The translations under genes and the position numbers were made by a program. DNA of 64,000 bases, taken from contig JADJMO010000003.1 of NCBI GenBank assembly GCA_016709545.1, positions 310,001-374,000 on the forward strand, in the 5' to 3' direction. Shown piece after piece: positions 40,253 to 48,282 of the stretch (the stretch's first letter is position 1; the number at the start of each line of letters is the position of its first letter). Source of the DNA: Myxococcales bacterium (GTDB taxonomy: Bacteria; Myxococcota_A; Polyangia; Polyangiales; JADJMO01). Under the pieces are notes generated by a model. That model did no database searches. It saw only the letters and a list, made by a program, of their open reading frames with translations, and was not told the origin of the DNA.

Positions 40253-42271
40253 TCAGAACGAGGCTTCGTCGCTCGGCGAAGGCGCGGGGGTCGAGGTGCT
40301 CGGCGCGGGGGCCGGCGTGCCGCTGCCCACGTCGATCACGACCACGCGGTGGTTCTCGCGCACGCACGCGATCCGGTTGCCGGCGTCGTTGATCGCGCAG
40401 TCGCGCAGGCCGAGGTAGAGCCCCTCGAGGTCCTTCGCGCGCACGAGCGTGACGGCGCCGCTCGACTCCTCCCGCCGCGCGACCCCGAAGCGGGTGGGCA
40501 CGACCAGGTAGCCGCCGCCGGGCGAGCGTGGCGCGCCCATCACGAACGGCCCGACCACCGCGGCGGCCGGCGGGGGCAGTGTCCCGGTGGTTCGCTGGGC
40601 GGTGAACACCGTGGGCAAGAGGACGAGCTCGTGTTGCACGAGCGCGAGCAGCCCTTGCGGGCCGAAGGCGACCGGGGTGGCCGCGACGGGGATCGGAGAC
40701 CCCGAGCAGCGGGTGACGCCCATCAGCGGCAGGGGCACGAGCCGCGACCCGGTGGGCACGTCGTGTCCCGTCATGCGCGCCGACAGCCAGGGCGCGTCGC
40801 AGGCGTCGACGACCTGGGCGAGCTTGGTGTCCTTGCCGGGGACCAGGACCTCGAGCGGCCAGCCGCTCACGTCGCTCGCCTCGGACTCCTCGAAGGCCGC
40901 GTCCACGCGCACCACCGACGTCTGCGTGCGGACGAGGAGCGCGCCGCTCTTCTCGAACGCGAGCGTGCCCCACGCGGGGAGGGTGCCCTTCGACGAGGCG
41001 TGCGGGGCGACCTTGAGCTCGCGCGCGGTGCCGAACACGGCGGGCACGACCGCGAGGATCGCCTTGTCGATCTCCGCGCGCAGCTTGCTGGACTTGGCGC
41101 GCGCCGCGAGCCGTTCGCGGGCCGCGAGCGCGGTGATCGCGTCGCCGAGCGACAGCGCCGCGCGCACCTCGGCAGCCGCGCCGTCCTCGAGCGCGCGCGA
41201 GGTGCCGCACGCGATGCCGTGCTCGCCCGAGGGGTCGACCAGAGGGGAGCCGCCCTCGGTGCAGAGGGCGCCGTGCAGGAGTCGCAGACGTCGCACGAGG
41301 CCCGCGACCGGCAACGCACTGGCCTTGCTCCGCGCGCGCGCCGCCGCGTTCTGCGCGATGGTCTGGAAGCTCTTCTCCGGCTCGAAGCGGTCGCGCAACG
41401 ACAGGCCGCTCGGGCGGTCCCAGTAGCCGATCCGCGCGACGAGCTTGTCGCCCATGTCGAACGGAGGGCCGCCCCCCTCGAGCGAGAACACCAGCGTCGG
41501 GTCGTCGACGCCGTCGCCGTCCTTGTCGGGCGCCTCGATCTCGATGCCGAGCGTGAACCCGGTCGGGGGTTCGAGCACGCGCGCGCTCCAGCGGATCGAG
41601 GCCACGGGCGCGAACGCCGCGACGACGACGCGCCGCGCGGCCGCTGCGCCCTCACCGCACGTCGGTCGCACGTCGACCGCGACGGTGTGCAGCCCGACCA
41701 GCGTGAGCAAGCCGGGTTGCAGCTTGGCCATGCACGGCGCAGGCAGGGTCAGGGCGTCGGTCCCACCCGTCGGCGCGGTCACGACCTTGCTCGGGAGCAA
41801 GCCTCCGGCCTCGCCGCGGTAGTAGCGGAGCTCACCGCCGCCACCACCTGCGGGTTGCACGAAGGCCACCGCGTCGCGCTGACCGTCGCCGTCGAGATCG
41901 CGGGCGATCCCGGCGAGCACGACCTGCCCCTGCGGAGCGGGGATCTCGAGCCCTTCGACCAGGAGCTTCGCCGAGGGGGTGGTGGCGAGGGTGGCCGGAG
42001 TGGCCTTGAAGACCCCCGGCTTCGGGGGCGGGCCCGCGTCGAGGCCCGCCACGGGCTCGCTGCCCTTGGGGGCCGGGGCGCCGCCATCCTCGAGGAAAGG
42101 GACGTAAGGGGTGGCCTTGCGGCAGCCACCGCTGCAGCCCGCGCCCGACAGACCCGCCAGGATCAGCACGAATCCAGCTGTGCGCGCTCTCGAGAGGTGC
42201 CCCCCGAGGTGTCCCCCGAGGTGTGGAGGGCGCGGCGTGACGATCCGGTTAGCCGACACGGGTGCCCTCAT
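40253..42271 (-). CDS. Large lipoprotein with VCBS/FG-GAP-like EF-type Asp repeats
   Basis: 672 residues as read from the ATG at 42271. The hydrophobic segment and lipobox RARTAGFVLILAGLSGAGC lie near 28-46, so the true start may be later. DLDGDGQRDAVAFVQPAG near 125-142 and DKDGDGVDDPTLVF near 245-258 are calcium-binding-type Asp loops like those of FG-GAP/VCBS or dockerin-like repeats. The middle has helical Ala-rich stretches and the end LRDCAINDAGNRIACVRENHRVVVIDVG suggests beta-propeller blades. The codons for HLGGHLGGHL near the start come from a tandem 12-base repeat. It is an outer-membrane-anchored protein of unknown task. Confidence 0.65.
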   Translation of the reverse strand: MRAPVSANRIVTPRPPHLGGHLGGHLSRARTAGFVLILAGLSGAGCSGGCRKATPYVPFLEDGGAPAPKGSEPVAGLDAGPPPKPGVFKATPATLATTPSAKLLVEGLEIPAPQGQVVLAGIARDLDGDGQRDAVAFVQPAGGGGGELRYYRGEAGGLLPSKVVTAPTGGTDALTLPAPCMAKLQPGLLTLVGLHTVAVDVRPTCGEGAAAARRVVVAAFAPVASIRWSARVLEPPTGFTLGIEIEAPDKDGDGVDDPTLVFSLEGGGPPFDMGDKLVARIGYWDRPSGLSLRDRFEPEKSFQTIAQNAAARARSKASALPVAGLVRRLRLLHGALCTEGGSPLVDPSGEHGIACGTSRALEDGAAAEVRAALSLGDAITALAARERLAARAKSSKLRAEIDKAILAVVPAVFGTARELKVAPHASSKGTLPAWGTLAFEKSGALLVRTQTSVVRVDAAFEESEASDVSGWPLEVLVPGKDTKLAQVVDACDAPWLSARMTGHDVPTGSRLVPLPLMGVTRCSGSPIPVAATPVAFGPQGLLALVQHELVLLPTVFTAQRTTGTLPPPAAAVVGPFVMGAPRSPGGGYLVVPTRFGVARREESSGAVTLVRAKDLEGLYLGLRDCAINDAGNRIACVRENHRVVVIDVGSGTPAPAPSTSTPAPSPSDEASF

Positions 42272-42329
42272 AGAACGTCCGGCGAAGCGTGTCCCTTCAC
42301 AAACCCCGTCGTCGAGGTCGCATCTGGGT

Positions 42330-42335
42330 TATCGT
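42330..42335 (+). promoter_or_regulatory. -10-like TATCGT, 11 nt before the kinase start
   Basis: TATCGT is followed by 11 bases and the ATG at 42347, in the 75-base gap between divergent genes. No Shine-Dalgarno sequence is clear. Confidence 0.3.
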
Positions 42336-42346
42336 GCTGCTCTTGC

Positions 42347-44509
42347 ATGGCGCGTGACGACGCCCGGGCGGAGGCGGACCGACGGGGGCGAGGAGAGCAA
42401 CTCGGTCAAGCGCTCGCTCGCGCACTTTCCGGGCAGACGCTCGGCGATCGCTGGATCATCGAGGGGCTCCTGGGCGTCGGCGGCATGGGCGTCGTGCTCG
42501 GCGCGACCGATGGACCCGACGGCGCGCCCGTGGTCGCCAAGGTGATCGCGCCGCAGCTCGCACCGGCCCAGTGGGCGGCCTTCGTGAAGGCCTCCCGGCG
42601 CGAAGCGCTGGCCCTGCGGAGGCTCTCCGATCGCCGCCCGCCGAGCCCCTACATCGTCCGCTTCTTCGACGAGGGCGAGGTCGAGGTGAAGGTCCCCCAG
42701 CGGGTCTCCACCAACGTCTTCGACGACGACGTCATCCCCATCCGCTACCTCATCCTCGAGTACGTGGACGGCGGCGCGCAGGGCACCACGCTGCACGAGC
42801 GCATCCACAAGTCGCTGCGCGAGACCGGCAAGGGGTTCCCGCCGGCGCGCGCGCGCCGCATCCTGCGCCACATCGCGCGCGCGCTCGCCGACATCCACGC
42901 CGAGCGCCTCATCCACCGCGACCTCAAGCCCACCAACGTGCTCGTCGCGGGCACCCCGGGCGAGGAGGTCGCCAAGGTGACCGACTTCGGCATCGTCCGC
43001 GTGCAGGACGACGCCTCCACCACCGGCGTGGTCGCGGTGTCGGTCGGCTACTCGGCGCCCGAGCAGTACGTGCCCGGCAACACGCAGGTGGGCCCGGCGT
43101 CGGACATCTTCTCGTTCGGGGCGCTCGCCTACGAGGTGCTCACCGGGTGCGCGCTGTTCCCGCAGGAGGCGCAGACCGCGCTCGCCGCGGGGCGACGCCC
43201 GCACCGCCACTCGCTGCTCGACGCCCCGACCATCCACTCCGCGTACGGCCACGCGCCCGAGCAGGTGCAGGCGATCGACAAGCTGATCGCGCAGGCCACC
43301 TGGCCCAAGCTCGACGGTCGCCCGAACGACGTCCGCGACGTGTGGCGCGCGCTCGACGCCCAGCTCGCCGCGATCGAGGCGGTCGTCGCGCCGACCAGCG
43401 AGGCCTCCCCGCCAGCCACACGCATGTCCCAGGGCACCATGCCCGCCGTCAAGGCCGAGATCATGGCGAGCGCCGCCGCCCACGCGGTGCGCCCCGGCGC
43501 CGACGCCACCACGCTCCCGCACGACGAGCCGTGGCACTGGCGCGTGCGCGGCCGCGACGAGGGCGCCGGCACGGTGCGCGACGTCGCCATGGGCGAGGAC
43601 GGCCGCGCGCTCGCGGTGGGCGACGGCGGGGTGCGGTTCTGGGACGGCGGCAGCTGGCTCGAGATCCCGTTGCCCGAGGGCATCGCGCGCGACGCGTTCA
43701 CCTGCGTCGCGCGGCTCGATCCGGACCGCTACGCGCTCGGCGGCAAGGGCGGCCTGCTCGCGTTCCTCACCCGCGGGAGCTGGCAGGTGCTGCGCGGGAC
43801 CGACGCCTCGATCGCGTACACCGCGCTGTGGGGCAACGAGCAGGGCGTGCTCGTGGCGGCTGGCATGCGGCCCGGGCGCAGCGCCGTCGTGTGGTGCGCG
43901 CGCGCCGGCGAGTGGCTCGCGCCGCGCAAGCTCGCGGGCATCCGCCTGCTGCGCGGCCTCGCGCCCCTCGGTCCGAGCACGGTGCTGGCGGGCGGCGAGG
44001 CGGTGCCACGCGACCCGAGTCAGCCGCGCGAGCCGCTCGTGGGCGCGCTCCTCTCGGTCAATACCAACACCGGCGAGCTGCGCGACCTGCGCCCGCTCGA
44101 GGGTGAGATGCCGCCCATCGCGTCGGTCGCCACCAGCCGGTTCGGCGAGACCGTCGTCGTGGGGGCCGGCGGCTTCGCGGCGCGCGTGCAGCTGTCCGGA
44201 GGCGGGGGAGAAGGCCCCTCGGACATCCGCCCCGAGCGCGTCGAGACCCGCCACGACCTCGAGGGGGTCCGCTTCGACGCGAGCTCGCAGGTGTGGGCGG
44301 TGGCCCCGGGCCGCATCGTCGCGCGCACGCTGGCGCCCGACGGCAAGCCGATCTGGCGCCGCATCTGGTGGGGCGCCGGCGACGGCCCCGCGCTGATCCG
44401 CGTGCACGCGCTCGCCGATCGGCTGCTCGCGTTCTCGCGCGAGGGGCTCGTGGTCGAAGGCCGAGCTTCGGTCCGCGCCACGCGCTCCGAGCGTCCACCG
44501 CCGCCCTGA
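42347..44509 (+). CDS. Ser/Thr protein kinase with probable C-terminal beta-propeller
   Basis: 720 residues. The ATG at 42347 is used; the frame is open much further upstream but only as a shadow of opposite-strand genes. Kinase domain about 35-345: LLGVGGMGVVLGA, IHRDLKPTNVLVA near 188, VTDFGIVRV near 212, SVGYSAPEQYVPG as activation segment. Residues about 390-710 are beta-rich repeats such as VRDVAMGEDGRALAVGDGGVRFWDGGSWLEIPLP and LLAGGEAVPRDPSQ, resembling a beta-propeller (YCF48- or WD-like blades). No membrane helix is seen, so it is a soluble kinase with a built-in protein-binding domain. The gene is monocistronic. Confidence 0.88.
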   Translation: MARDDARAEADRRGRGEQLGQALARALSGQTLGDRWIIEGLLGVGGMGVVLGATDGPDGAPVVAKVIAPQLAPAQWAAFVKASRREALALRRLSDRRPPSPYIVRFFDEGEVEVKVPQRVSTNVFDDDVIPIRYLILEYVDGGAQGTTLHERIHKSLRETGKGFPPARARRILRHIARALADIHAERLIHRDLKPTNVLVAGTPGEEVAKVTDFGIVRVQDDASTTGVVAVSVGYSAPEQYVPGNTQVGPASDIFSFGALAYEVLTGCALFPQEAQTALAAGRRPHRHSLLDAPTIHSAYGHAPEQVQAIDKLIAQATWPKLDGRPNDVRDVWRALDAQLAAIEAVVAPTSEASPPATRMSQGTMPAVKAEIMASAAAHAVRPGADATTLPHDEPWHWRVRGRDEGAGTVRDVAMGEDGRALAVGDGGVRFWDGGSWLEIPLPEGIARDAFTCVARLDPDRYALGGKGGLLAFLTRGSWQVLRGTDASIAYTALWGNEQGVLVAAGMRPGRSAVVWCARAGEWLAPRKLAGIRLLRGLAPLGPSTVLAGGEAVPRDPSQPREPLVGALLSVNTNTGELRDLRPLEGEMPPIASVATSRFGETVVVGAGGFAARVQLSGGGGEGPSDIRPERVETRHDLEGVRFDASSQVWAVAPGRIVARTLAPDGKPIWRRIWWGAGDGPALIRVHALADRLLAFSREGLVVEGRASVRATRSERPPPP

Positions 44510-44534
44510 CTTTGTGGGGGCGCGGGCCTAGGCT
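44506..44534 (+). promoter_or_regulatory. Sigma-70-like promoter, -10 TAGGCT six bases before ATG
   Basis: CTGACT (44506-44511), a 17-base spacer and TAGGCT (44529-44534), then six bases and the ATG at 44541. This is the best promoter of this kind in the window and predicts a leaderless transcript. Confidence 0.5.
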
Positions 44535-44540
44535 GCCCGC

Positions 44541-45518
44541 ATGGGCCTCCTCGTCGACGGCGTGTGGCGCGATCAGTGGTACGACACGGCGTCGACCGGC
44601 GGGCGCTTCGTGCGCAAGGACGCGGTGTTCCGCAACTGGGTCACCCGCGACGGCAGCCCCGGTCCGAGCGGCGAGGGCGGGTTCCCCGCCGAGTCCGGCC
44701 GCTACCACCTCTACGTGTCGCTCGCGTGCCCCTGGGCGCACCGCACCTCGATCGTCCGCGCCCTCAAGGGGCTCGAGGCGCACGTCGGCGTCAGCGTCGT
44801 GCACTTCCTCATGCGCGAGCACGGCTGGACGTTCGACGACGCGCCCGGGGTGGTCGCCGATCCGGTGCTCGGCGCGCGCTACCTGCACGAGCTCTACACC
44901 GCCGCGGCGCCGGGGTGCACGACGCGGGTCACGGTGCCGGTGCTCTGGGACAAGCAGCGAGCGACCATCGTCAGCAACGAGTCGTCCGAGATCCTGCGCA
45001 TGTTCGACAGCGCCTTCGACGACCTCGGCGCGCGCCCGGGCGACCACTACCCCGCGGAGCTGCGCCCGCAGATCGACGCCTGGAACGCGCGCATCTACGG
45101 CACGCTCAACGACGGCGTCTACAAGGCCGGCTTCGCCACCAATCAGGGGGCCTACCGCGACGCGGTGCTCGACGTGTTCGCGACGCTCGACGCGCTGGAG
45201 GCTCACCTCGCGACGAACCGCTACCTGTGCGGCGCGCGGCTCACCGAGGCCGACGTGCGCCTCTTCACCACGCTCGTGCGCTTCGACGCGGTCTACGTCG
45301 GGCACTTCAAGTGCAACGTGCGCAGGCTCGTCGACTACCCGCACCTCTCCGCGTACGCGCGCGACCTGTTCCAGCACCCCGGGGTCGCGCCGACGGTGGA
45401 CTTCGACCACATCAAGGGCCACTACTTCGGGAGCCACCCGACCATCAACCCCACGGGGATCGTGCCGGTCGGGCCCTTGCTGGATTTCACCGCGCCCCAC
45501 GGGCGAGCGGGTCTCTAG
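44541..45518 (+). CDS. Glutathionyl-hydroquinone reductase (Xi-class GST, YqjG/ECM4-like)
   Basis: 325 residues, typical for the family. The catalytic Cys is in SLACPWAHRTSIVRALKGL (about 58), the hallmark that separates these reductases from Tyr/Ser glutathione transferases. Other family motifs are TVPVLWDKQRATIVSNESSEILRM (about 133-156), GVYKAGFATNQGAYRDAV (about 192-209), CGARLTEADVRLFTTLVRFDAVYVGHFKCN (about 233-262) and IKGHYFGSHPTINPTGIVP. The enzyme removes glutathione from glutathionyl-hydroquinones and related conjugates, using a second glutathione. It overlaps the convergent Nudix gene end by four bases. Confidence 0.94.
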   Translation: MGLLVDGVWRDQWYDTASTGGRFVRKDAVFRNWVTRDGSPGPSGEGGFPAESGRYHLYVSLACPWAHRTSIVRALKGLEAHVGVSVVHFLMREHGWTFDDAPGVVADPVLGARYLHELYTAAAPGCTTRVTVPVLWDKQRATIVSNESSEILRMFDSAFDDLGARPGDHYPAELRPQIDAWNARIYGTLNDGVYKAGFATNQGAYRDAVLDVFATLDALEAHLATNRYLCGARLTEADVRLFTTLVRFDAVYVGHFKCNVRRLVDYPHLSAYARDLFQHPGVAPTVDFDHIKGHYFGSHPTINPTGIVPVGPLLDFTAPHGRAGL

Positions 45519-45916
45519 AGTCGCGCGCGGATCCGCTCCACCACCGCGACGTCGGCCGGTGGGAACGAGAGCGTGCCGAGCTCCGCGGCCGTCGCCCACC
45601 GCAGGTCCGCGACGTCGAGCCGCTGCGGCTCCGGTGAGCCCGTCCGCCGCGTGACCACGAAGAACAGCAGCAACACCGCCTTCTCCGGATACCGGAAGTA
45701 GGTCACCTCCAGCGGCTCGAACACCTCGACCTCGAGGCCGAGCTCTTCGCGGAGCTCGCGCACGACCGCATCGCGCGGGTCCTCGCCGGGGTCGACCTTG
45801 CCGCCGGGGAGCTCCCACAGGCCGGCGAGGTGCGCCCCAGCCTTGCGCTGGGTCAGCAGCACGCGCCCACCTTCGATCAGGACCCCAGCGGCGACGAGGA
45901 CCGGCGGCTTCTCCAC
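45515..45916 (-). CDS. MutT-like Nudix hydrolase
   Basis: 133 residues from a GTG at 45916. The Nudix box GKVDPGEDPRDAVVRELREELGL (about 38-60) matches G-x5-E-x7-R-E-U-x-E-E-x-G-U exactly. VLVAAGVLIEGGRVLLTQRKAG and LWELPGG are typical of 8-oxo-dGTP or related diphosphatases of the MutT group, which cleanse the nucleotide pool. The exact substrate cannot be told. The gene is divergent from the TetR regulator with 72 bases between. Confidence 0.9.
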   Translation of the reverse strand: MEKPPVLVAAGVLIEGGRVLLTQRKAGAHLAGLWELPGGKVDPGEDPRDAVVRELREELGLEVEVFEPLEVTYFRYPEKAVLLLFFVVTRRTGSPEPQRLDVADLRWATAAELGTLSFPPADVAVVERIRARL

Positions 45917-45976
45917 GACCCCATGGTGGCACGGCCGCGGCGCCCGCGGAGGATCGACGGGGTGGCCGCGTTCTGC

Positions 45977-45982
45977 TATCCC
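45977..45982 (+). promoter_or_regulatory. -10-like TATCCC, 6 nt before the TetR GTG start
   Basis: TATCCC is followed by six bases and the GTG at 45989. A -35-like TCGACG sits at 45955-45960 (16-base spacer). Transcription is predicted to start at about 45989, just upstream of the palindrome at 45992-46009. Confidence 0.45.
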
Positions 45983-45988
45983 GACCCC

Positions 45989-46630
45989 GTGACTGAATCG
46001 CGATTCAGTGGGGCCAAGGTGGCCGACGACGAGTCGCCGGGCAAGGCCGCCGATGCCCGCCCGAAGCGCGAGCGCATCCTGCGCGCCGCCACCAAGGTGT
46101 TCGCGCGCAAGGGCTTCTACGCGACCAAGGTGAGCGAGGTCGCCAAGGCCGCGGGCGTGGCCGACGGCACCATCTATCTCTACTTCAAGAACAAGGACGA
46201 CCTCCTCGTCAGCCTGTTCGAGGACCGCATCGACCGCCTGCTCAGCACGCTCGCGCAGGAGCTCGCGGCGCGACCGAGCCCCGAGGCCCGCCTGCGCTGC
46301 GTGATCGAGATGCAGCTCGGCCTGCTCGAGGGCCAGCGCGATCTCGCCGAGGTCATCACCGTCAACCTGCGCCAGTCCACCAAGCTGATGAAGCAGTACG
46401 CGGCGCCGAAGTTCGCGCTCTACCTCGACCTCATCGCGCAGGTGGTCTCGGACGGGCAGAAGGCCGGAGTGTTCCGGGAGGGGGTCTCTCCGCACGTGAT
46501 GGCCCGCGCGATCTTCGGCGCGCTCGACGGCGTCACCATGACCTGGGCGCTCGGGCGCGCCGACGCGGGTGGTCTCTCGCGCGCGGCCACCCAGATCGCC
46601 GACGTGCTGCTGCGCGGGCTGCTCCGTTGA
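45989..46630 (+). CDS. TetR-family transcriptional regulator
   Basis: 213 residues from the GTG at 45989 (GTG at 46019 is also possible). The N-terminal DNA-binding domain is intact: RERILRAATKVFARKGFYATKVSEVAKAAGVADGTIYLYFKNKDDLLVSLFED (about residues 27-79, with helix-turn-helix VSEVAKAAGVADGTIYLYF). The C-terminal effector domain matches the FadR/PsrA-like group seen with fatty-acid and acyl-CoA regulators (IEMQLGLLEGQRDLAEVITVNLRQS), but that is only a resemblance. A perfect 18-base palindrome overlaps its first codons (45992-46009), so autorepression is predicted. It leads the operon with the LptF/G-like gene, overlapping it by TTGA. Confidence 0.88.
   Translation: MTESRFSGAKVADDESPGKAADARPKRERILRAATKVFARKGFYATKVSEVAKAAGVADGTIYLYFKNKDDLLVSLFEDRIDRLLSTLAQELAARPSPEARLRCVIEMQLGLLEGQRDLAEVITVNLRQSTKLMKQYAAPKFALYLDLIAQVVSDGQKAGVFREGVSPHVMARAIFGALDGVTMTWALGRADAGGLSRAATQIADVLLRGLLR
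45992..46009. promoter_or_regulatory. Perfect 18-bp palindrome at the tetR start (putative operator)
   Basis: ACTGAATCG-CGATTCAGT is fully palindromic. It begins at the fourth base of the TetR gene, immediately downstream of its predicted -10. This is a classic position for a self-repressing operator, and a possible overlap with transcription of the divergent Nudix gene is 76 bases away. I did not see a second copy in the window. Confidence 0.65.
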
Positions 46631-47623
46631 ACCTGGGCCTGCGGTCGCTGTTCGCCCGCGACCCTCTGCGCTTCGGGCTCGCCGCGGTCCTCGCGGCGTC
46701 GGCAGTAACCTTCGCCGCGTTCGCCGCGGGGGTCTCGCGGATCCTGCCCTTGCTCCTCGACCGCGACGTCCCGTTGCGCGCGGCGGTTCCGCTCGTCCTC
46801 GGCCTGCTCGCGCTCGCGAGCGAGGTGGGCTTCCTCGTCGGCTGGCCCGTCGGCTGGGCCGAGGCGGCGCTGCGCTCGCGCGAGCGGGGAGAGGCGCGCG
46901 CGCGCCGCGCCCTCGGCGAGTCGCCGGTGCGCCGCGTCGTCCGCCTCTGGCCCACCATGCTCGTGCTCGTCTCGGTCGCCTTCCTCGCCAGCGTGGCGTG
47001 GGGGCGCGACGCCCGCGCGCCGGGTCGCGTGGCGCGGTTGCTCCTCGCCGAGGCACGCCTCTCCTGCCTCGCGGCGAAGTCGGCGAGCGTCCAGCACGTG
47101 CCGATGGTGCGGGCGGCGTGGCTCTGCCGGCCCGGGCACGCCCCGCTGCTGGTCGGCGAGGCCGCGGGGGGCATGGACTACGCGGCGCGCGACCTGTGGA
47201 TCGCCGACGATCTCCGGTCGATCGAGGCCGACGACACGCAGATCCTGGCGCCGTCGGCGGTGCGCATCGTCGCGGGTCACACCAAGGTGCAGGGGCTCGC
47301 GCCCTACACCGCGCCCTCGTCCGTGCCCGCGACGCACCGCGGCCTCGCGCTCGCCGGCGCGGGGCTGCTCTCGGCCGTGATGGCCACCTGGGCGGCGATC
47401 GCGCGGCCGCGCGGCCCGCGCGCGACGACGTGGGCGCTCGCGGCGGCCGGGCCTGCCTCCGCGCTCCTCGCCCTGCGCGCGTGCGAGCGGCTCTCGTTCG
47501 TCGGCGCGCGGCTCACGCTCGTGCCGGCGGCCCCGCGCTGCTCGGCGTGCTCGCCGGCCTCGCGCTCGCTTCTGCGGCGCGCGCGGCAGGGCGCGTCTGC
47601 GGTACGCTCGTCGGCACGCATGA
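46627..47623 (+). CDS. LptF/LptG-like six-helix permease, frame break near the end
   Basis: The frame starts at a TTG overlapping the TetR stop. Three membrane helices (about 15-35, 52-76, 108-128) precede a periplasmic region (about 130-235). Two more helices follow near 240-262 and 270-285. The sixth, AGGPALLGVLAGLALASAARAAG, is in another frame from about 47523. The loop AEAALRSRERGEARARRALGESPVRR after helix 2 resembles the loop of LptF/LptG, the permease pair that exports lipopolysaccharide. The layout of three helices, beta domain, three helices is that of LptF/G, although at about 330 residues it is short. An ATGA overlap with ThiE at 47620-47623 would be the normal end, so the extent is approximate. 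Read without correction, it would be a false fusion to ThiE. Confidence 0.55.
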
Positions 47624-48282
47624 GAGGCCTCTACGCGATCGTCGACGTCGACGCCTGGCAGGTGGCGGGTGTGGACCTGCTCGCCGAGCGCACCCTGGAG
47701 GACGTGGCGCGCGCCCTACTCGCCGTCGAGCCCGCCGCGCTGCAGCTGCGCCACAAGCGCGGGAGCAGCCGCGACGTGCTCGCCGCGCTCCGCCGGCTGC
47801 GGGTCGTCGTGCCGGGCTCGGTGCCGCTGGTCGCGAACGACCGGGCCGACCTCGCGCGGCTCGCCGGCGCCGACGTGGTGCACGTCGGGCAGGACGATCT
47901 CGCCGTCGACGACGTGCGCCGCGTCGCGCCCGACGTCCGCGTCGGGCTCTCGACCCACGACGCGGCGCAGCTCGCGGCGGCCGTGGCGGCGCGGCCCGAC
48001 TACCTGGCCTTCGGCCCGGTGTTCCGCACCACGAGCAAGGAGCGTCCGGACCCCACGGTCGGCCTCGTGGGGGTCGCCGGGGCCGCGCGCGTCGCCCGCG
48101 AAGCGGGCCTGCCGCTGGTCGCGATCGGCGGCATCGATCTCGCTTCGGTGCCCGCGCTGATCGAGGCGGGCGTACGGTGCGCCGCGGTGATCTCGGCGCT
48201 CGTCGTCGCGCGCGACGGGCGGCCTTCGCTGCCCGAGATCGAGGCCCGCGCGCGCGCGCTGCACCAGGCCCTCGGGCGATGA
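47620..48282 (+). CDS. thiE: Thiamine-phosphate synthase
   Basis: 220 residues from the ATG at 47620. ThiE joins the pyrimidine and thiazole phosphates to thiamine phosphate on a TIM barrel. Visible motifs: GLYAIVDVDA, ALQLRHKRGSSRDVLAALRRL (substrate-binding, about 42-62), PLVANDRADLARLAGADVVHVGQDDL (about 73-98), VGLSTHDAAQLAAA, DYLAFGPVFRTTSK (about 127-140) and AIGGIDLASVPALIEAGVRCAAVISAL (about 167-193). These match ThiE in order, including NDR, VGQDD and GP.F.T. The frame is open far upstream because of a break in the previous gene. The next gene overlaps by ATGA. Confidence 0.92.
   Translation: MRGLYAIVDVDAWQVAGVDLLAERTLEDVARALLAVEPAALQLRHKRGSSRDVLAALRRLRVVVPGSVPLVANDRADLARLAGADVVHVGQDDLAVDDVRRVAPDVRVGLSTHDAAQLAAAVAARPDYLAFGPVFRTTSKERPDPTVGLVGVAGAARVAREAGLPLVAIGGIDLASVPALIEAGVRCAAVISALVVARDGRPSLPEIEARARALHQALGR

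Noticed and set aside
42199..42222. Tandem 12-base repeat (CCCCGAGGTGTC-like)
   Set aside because: Only two copies, inside the region coding for HLGGHLGGHL near the start of a lipoprotein gene. Too short and too few for a CRISPR or an iteron.
39347..42346. Upstream extension of the kinase frame at 42347 (1720 codons in all)
   Set aside because: The first thousand codons are antisense to real minus-strand genes. The kinase domain starts right after the ATG at 42347, which has its own -10-like sequence.
46627..48282. Natural fusion of a membrane protein with thiamine-phosphate synthase
   Set aside because: ThiE has its own overlapping start at 47620, and the last membrane helix of the upstream protein is in a different frame, so the join is best explained by an indel.
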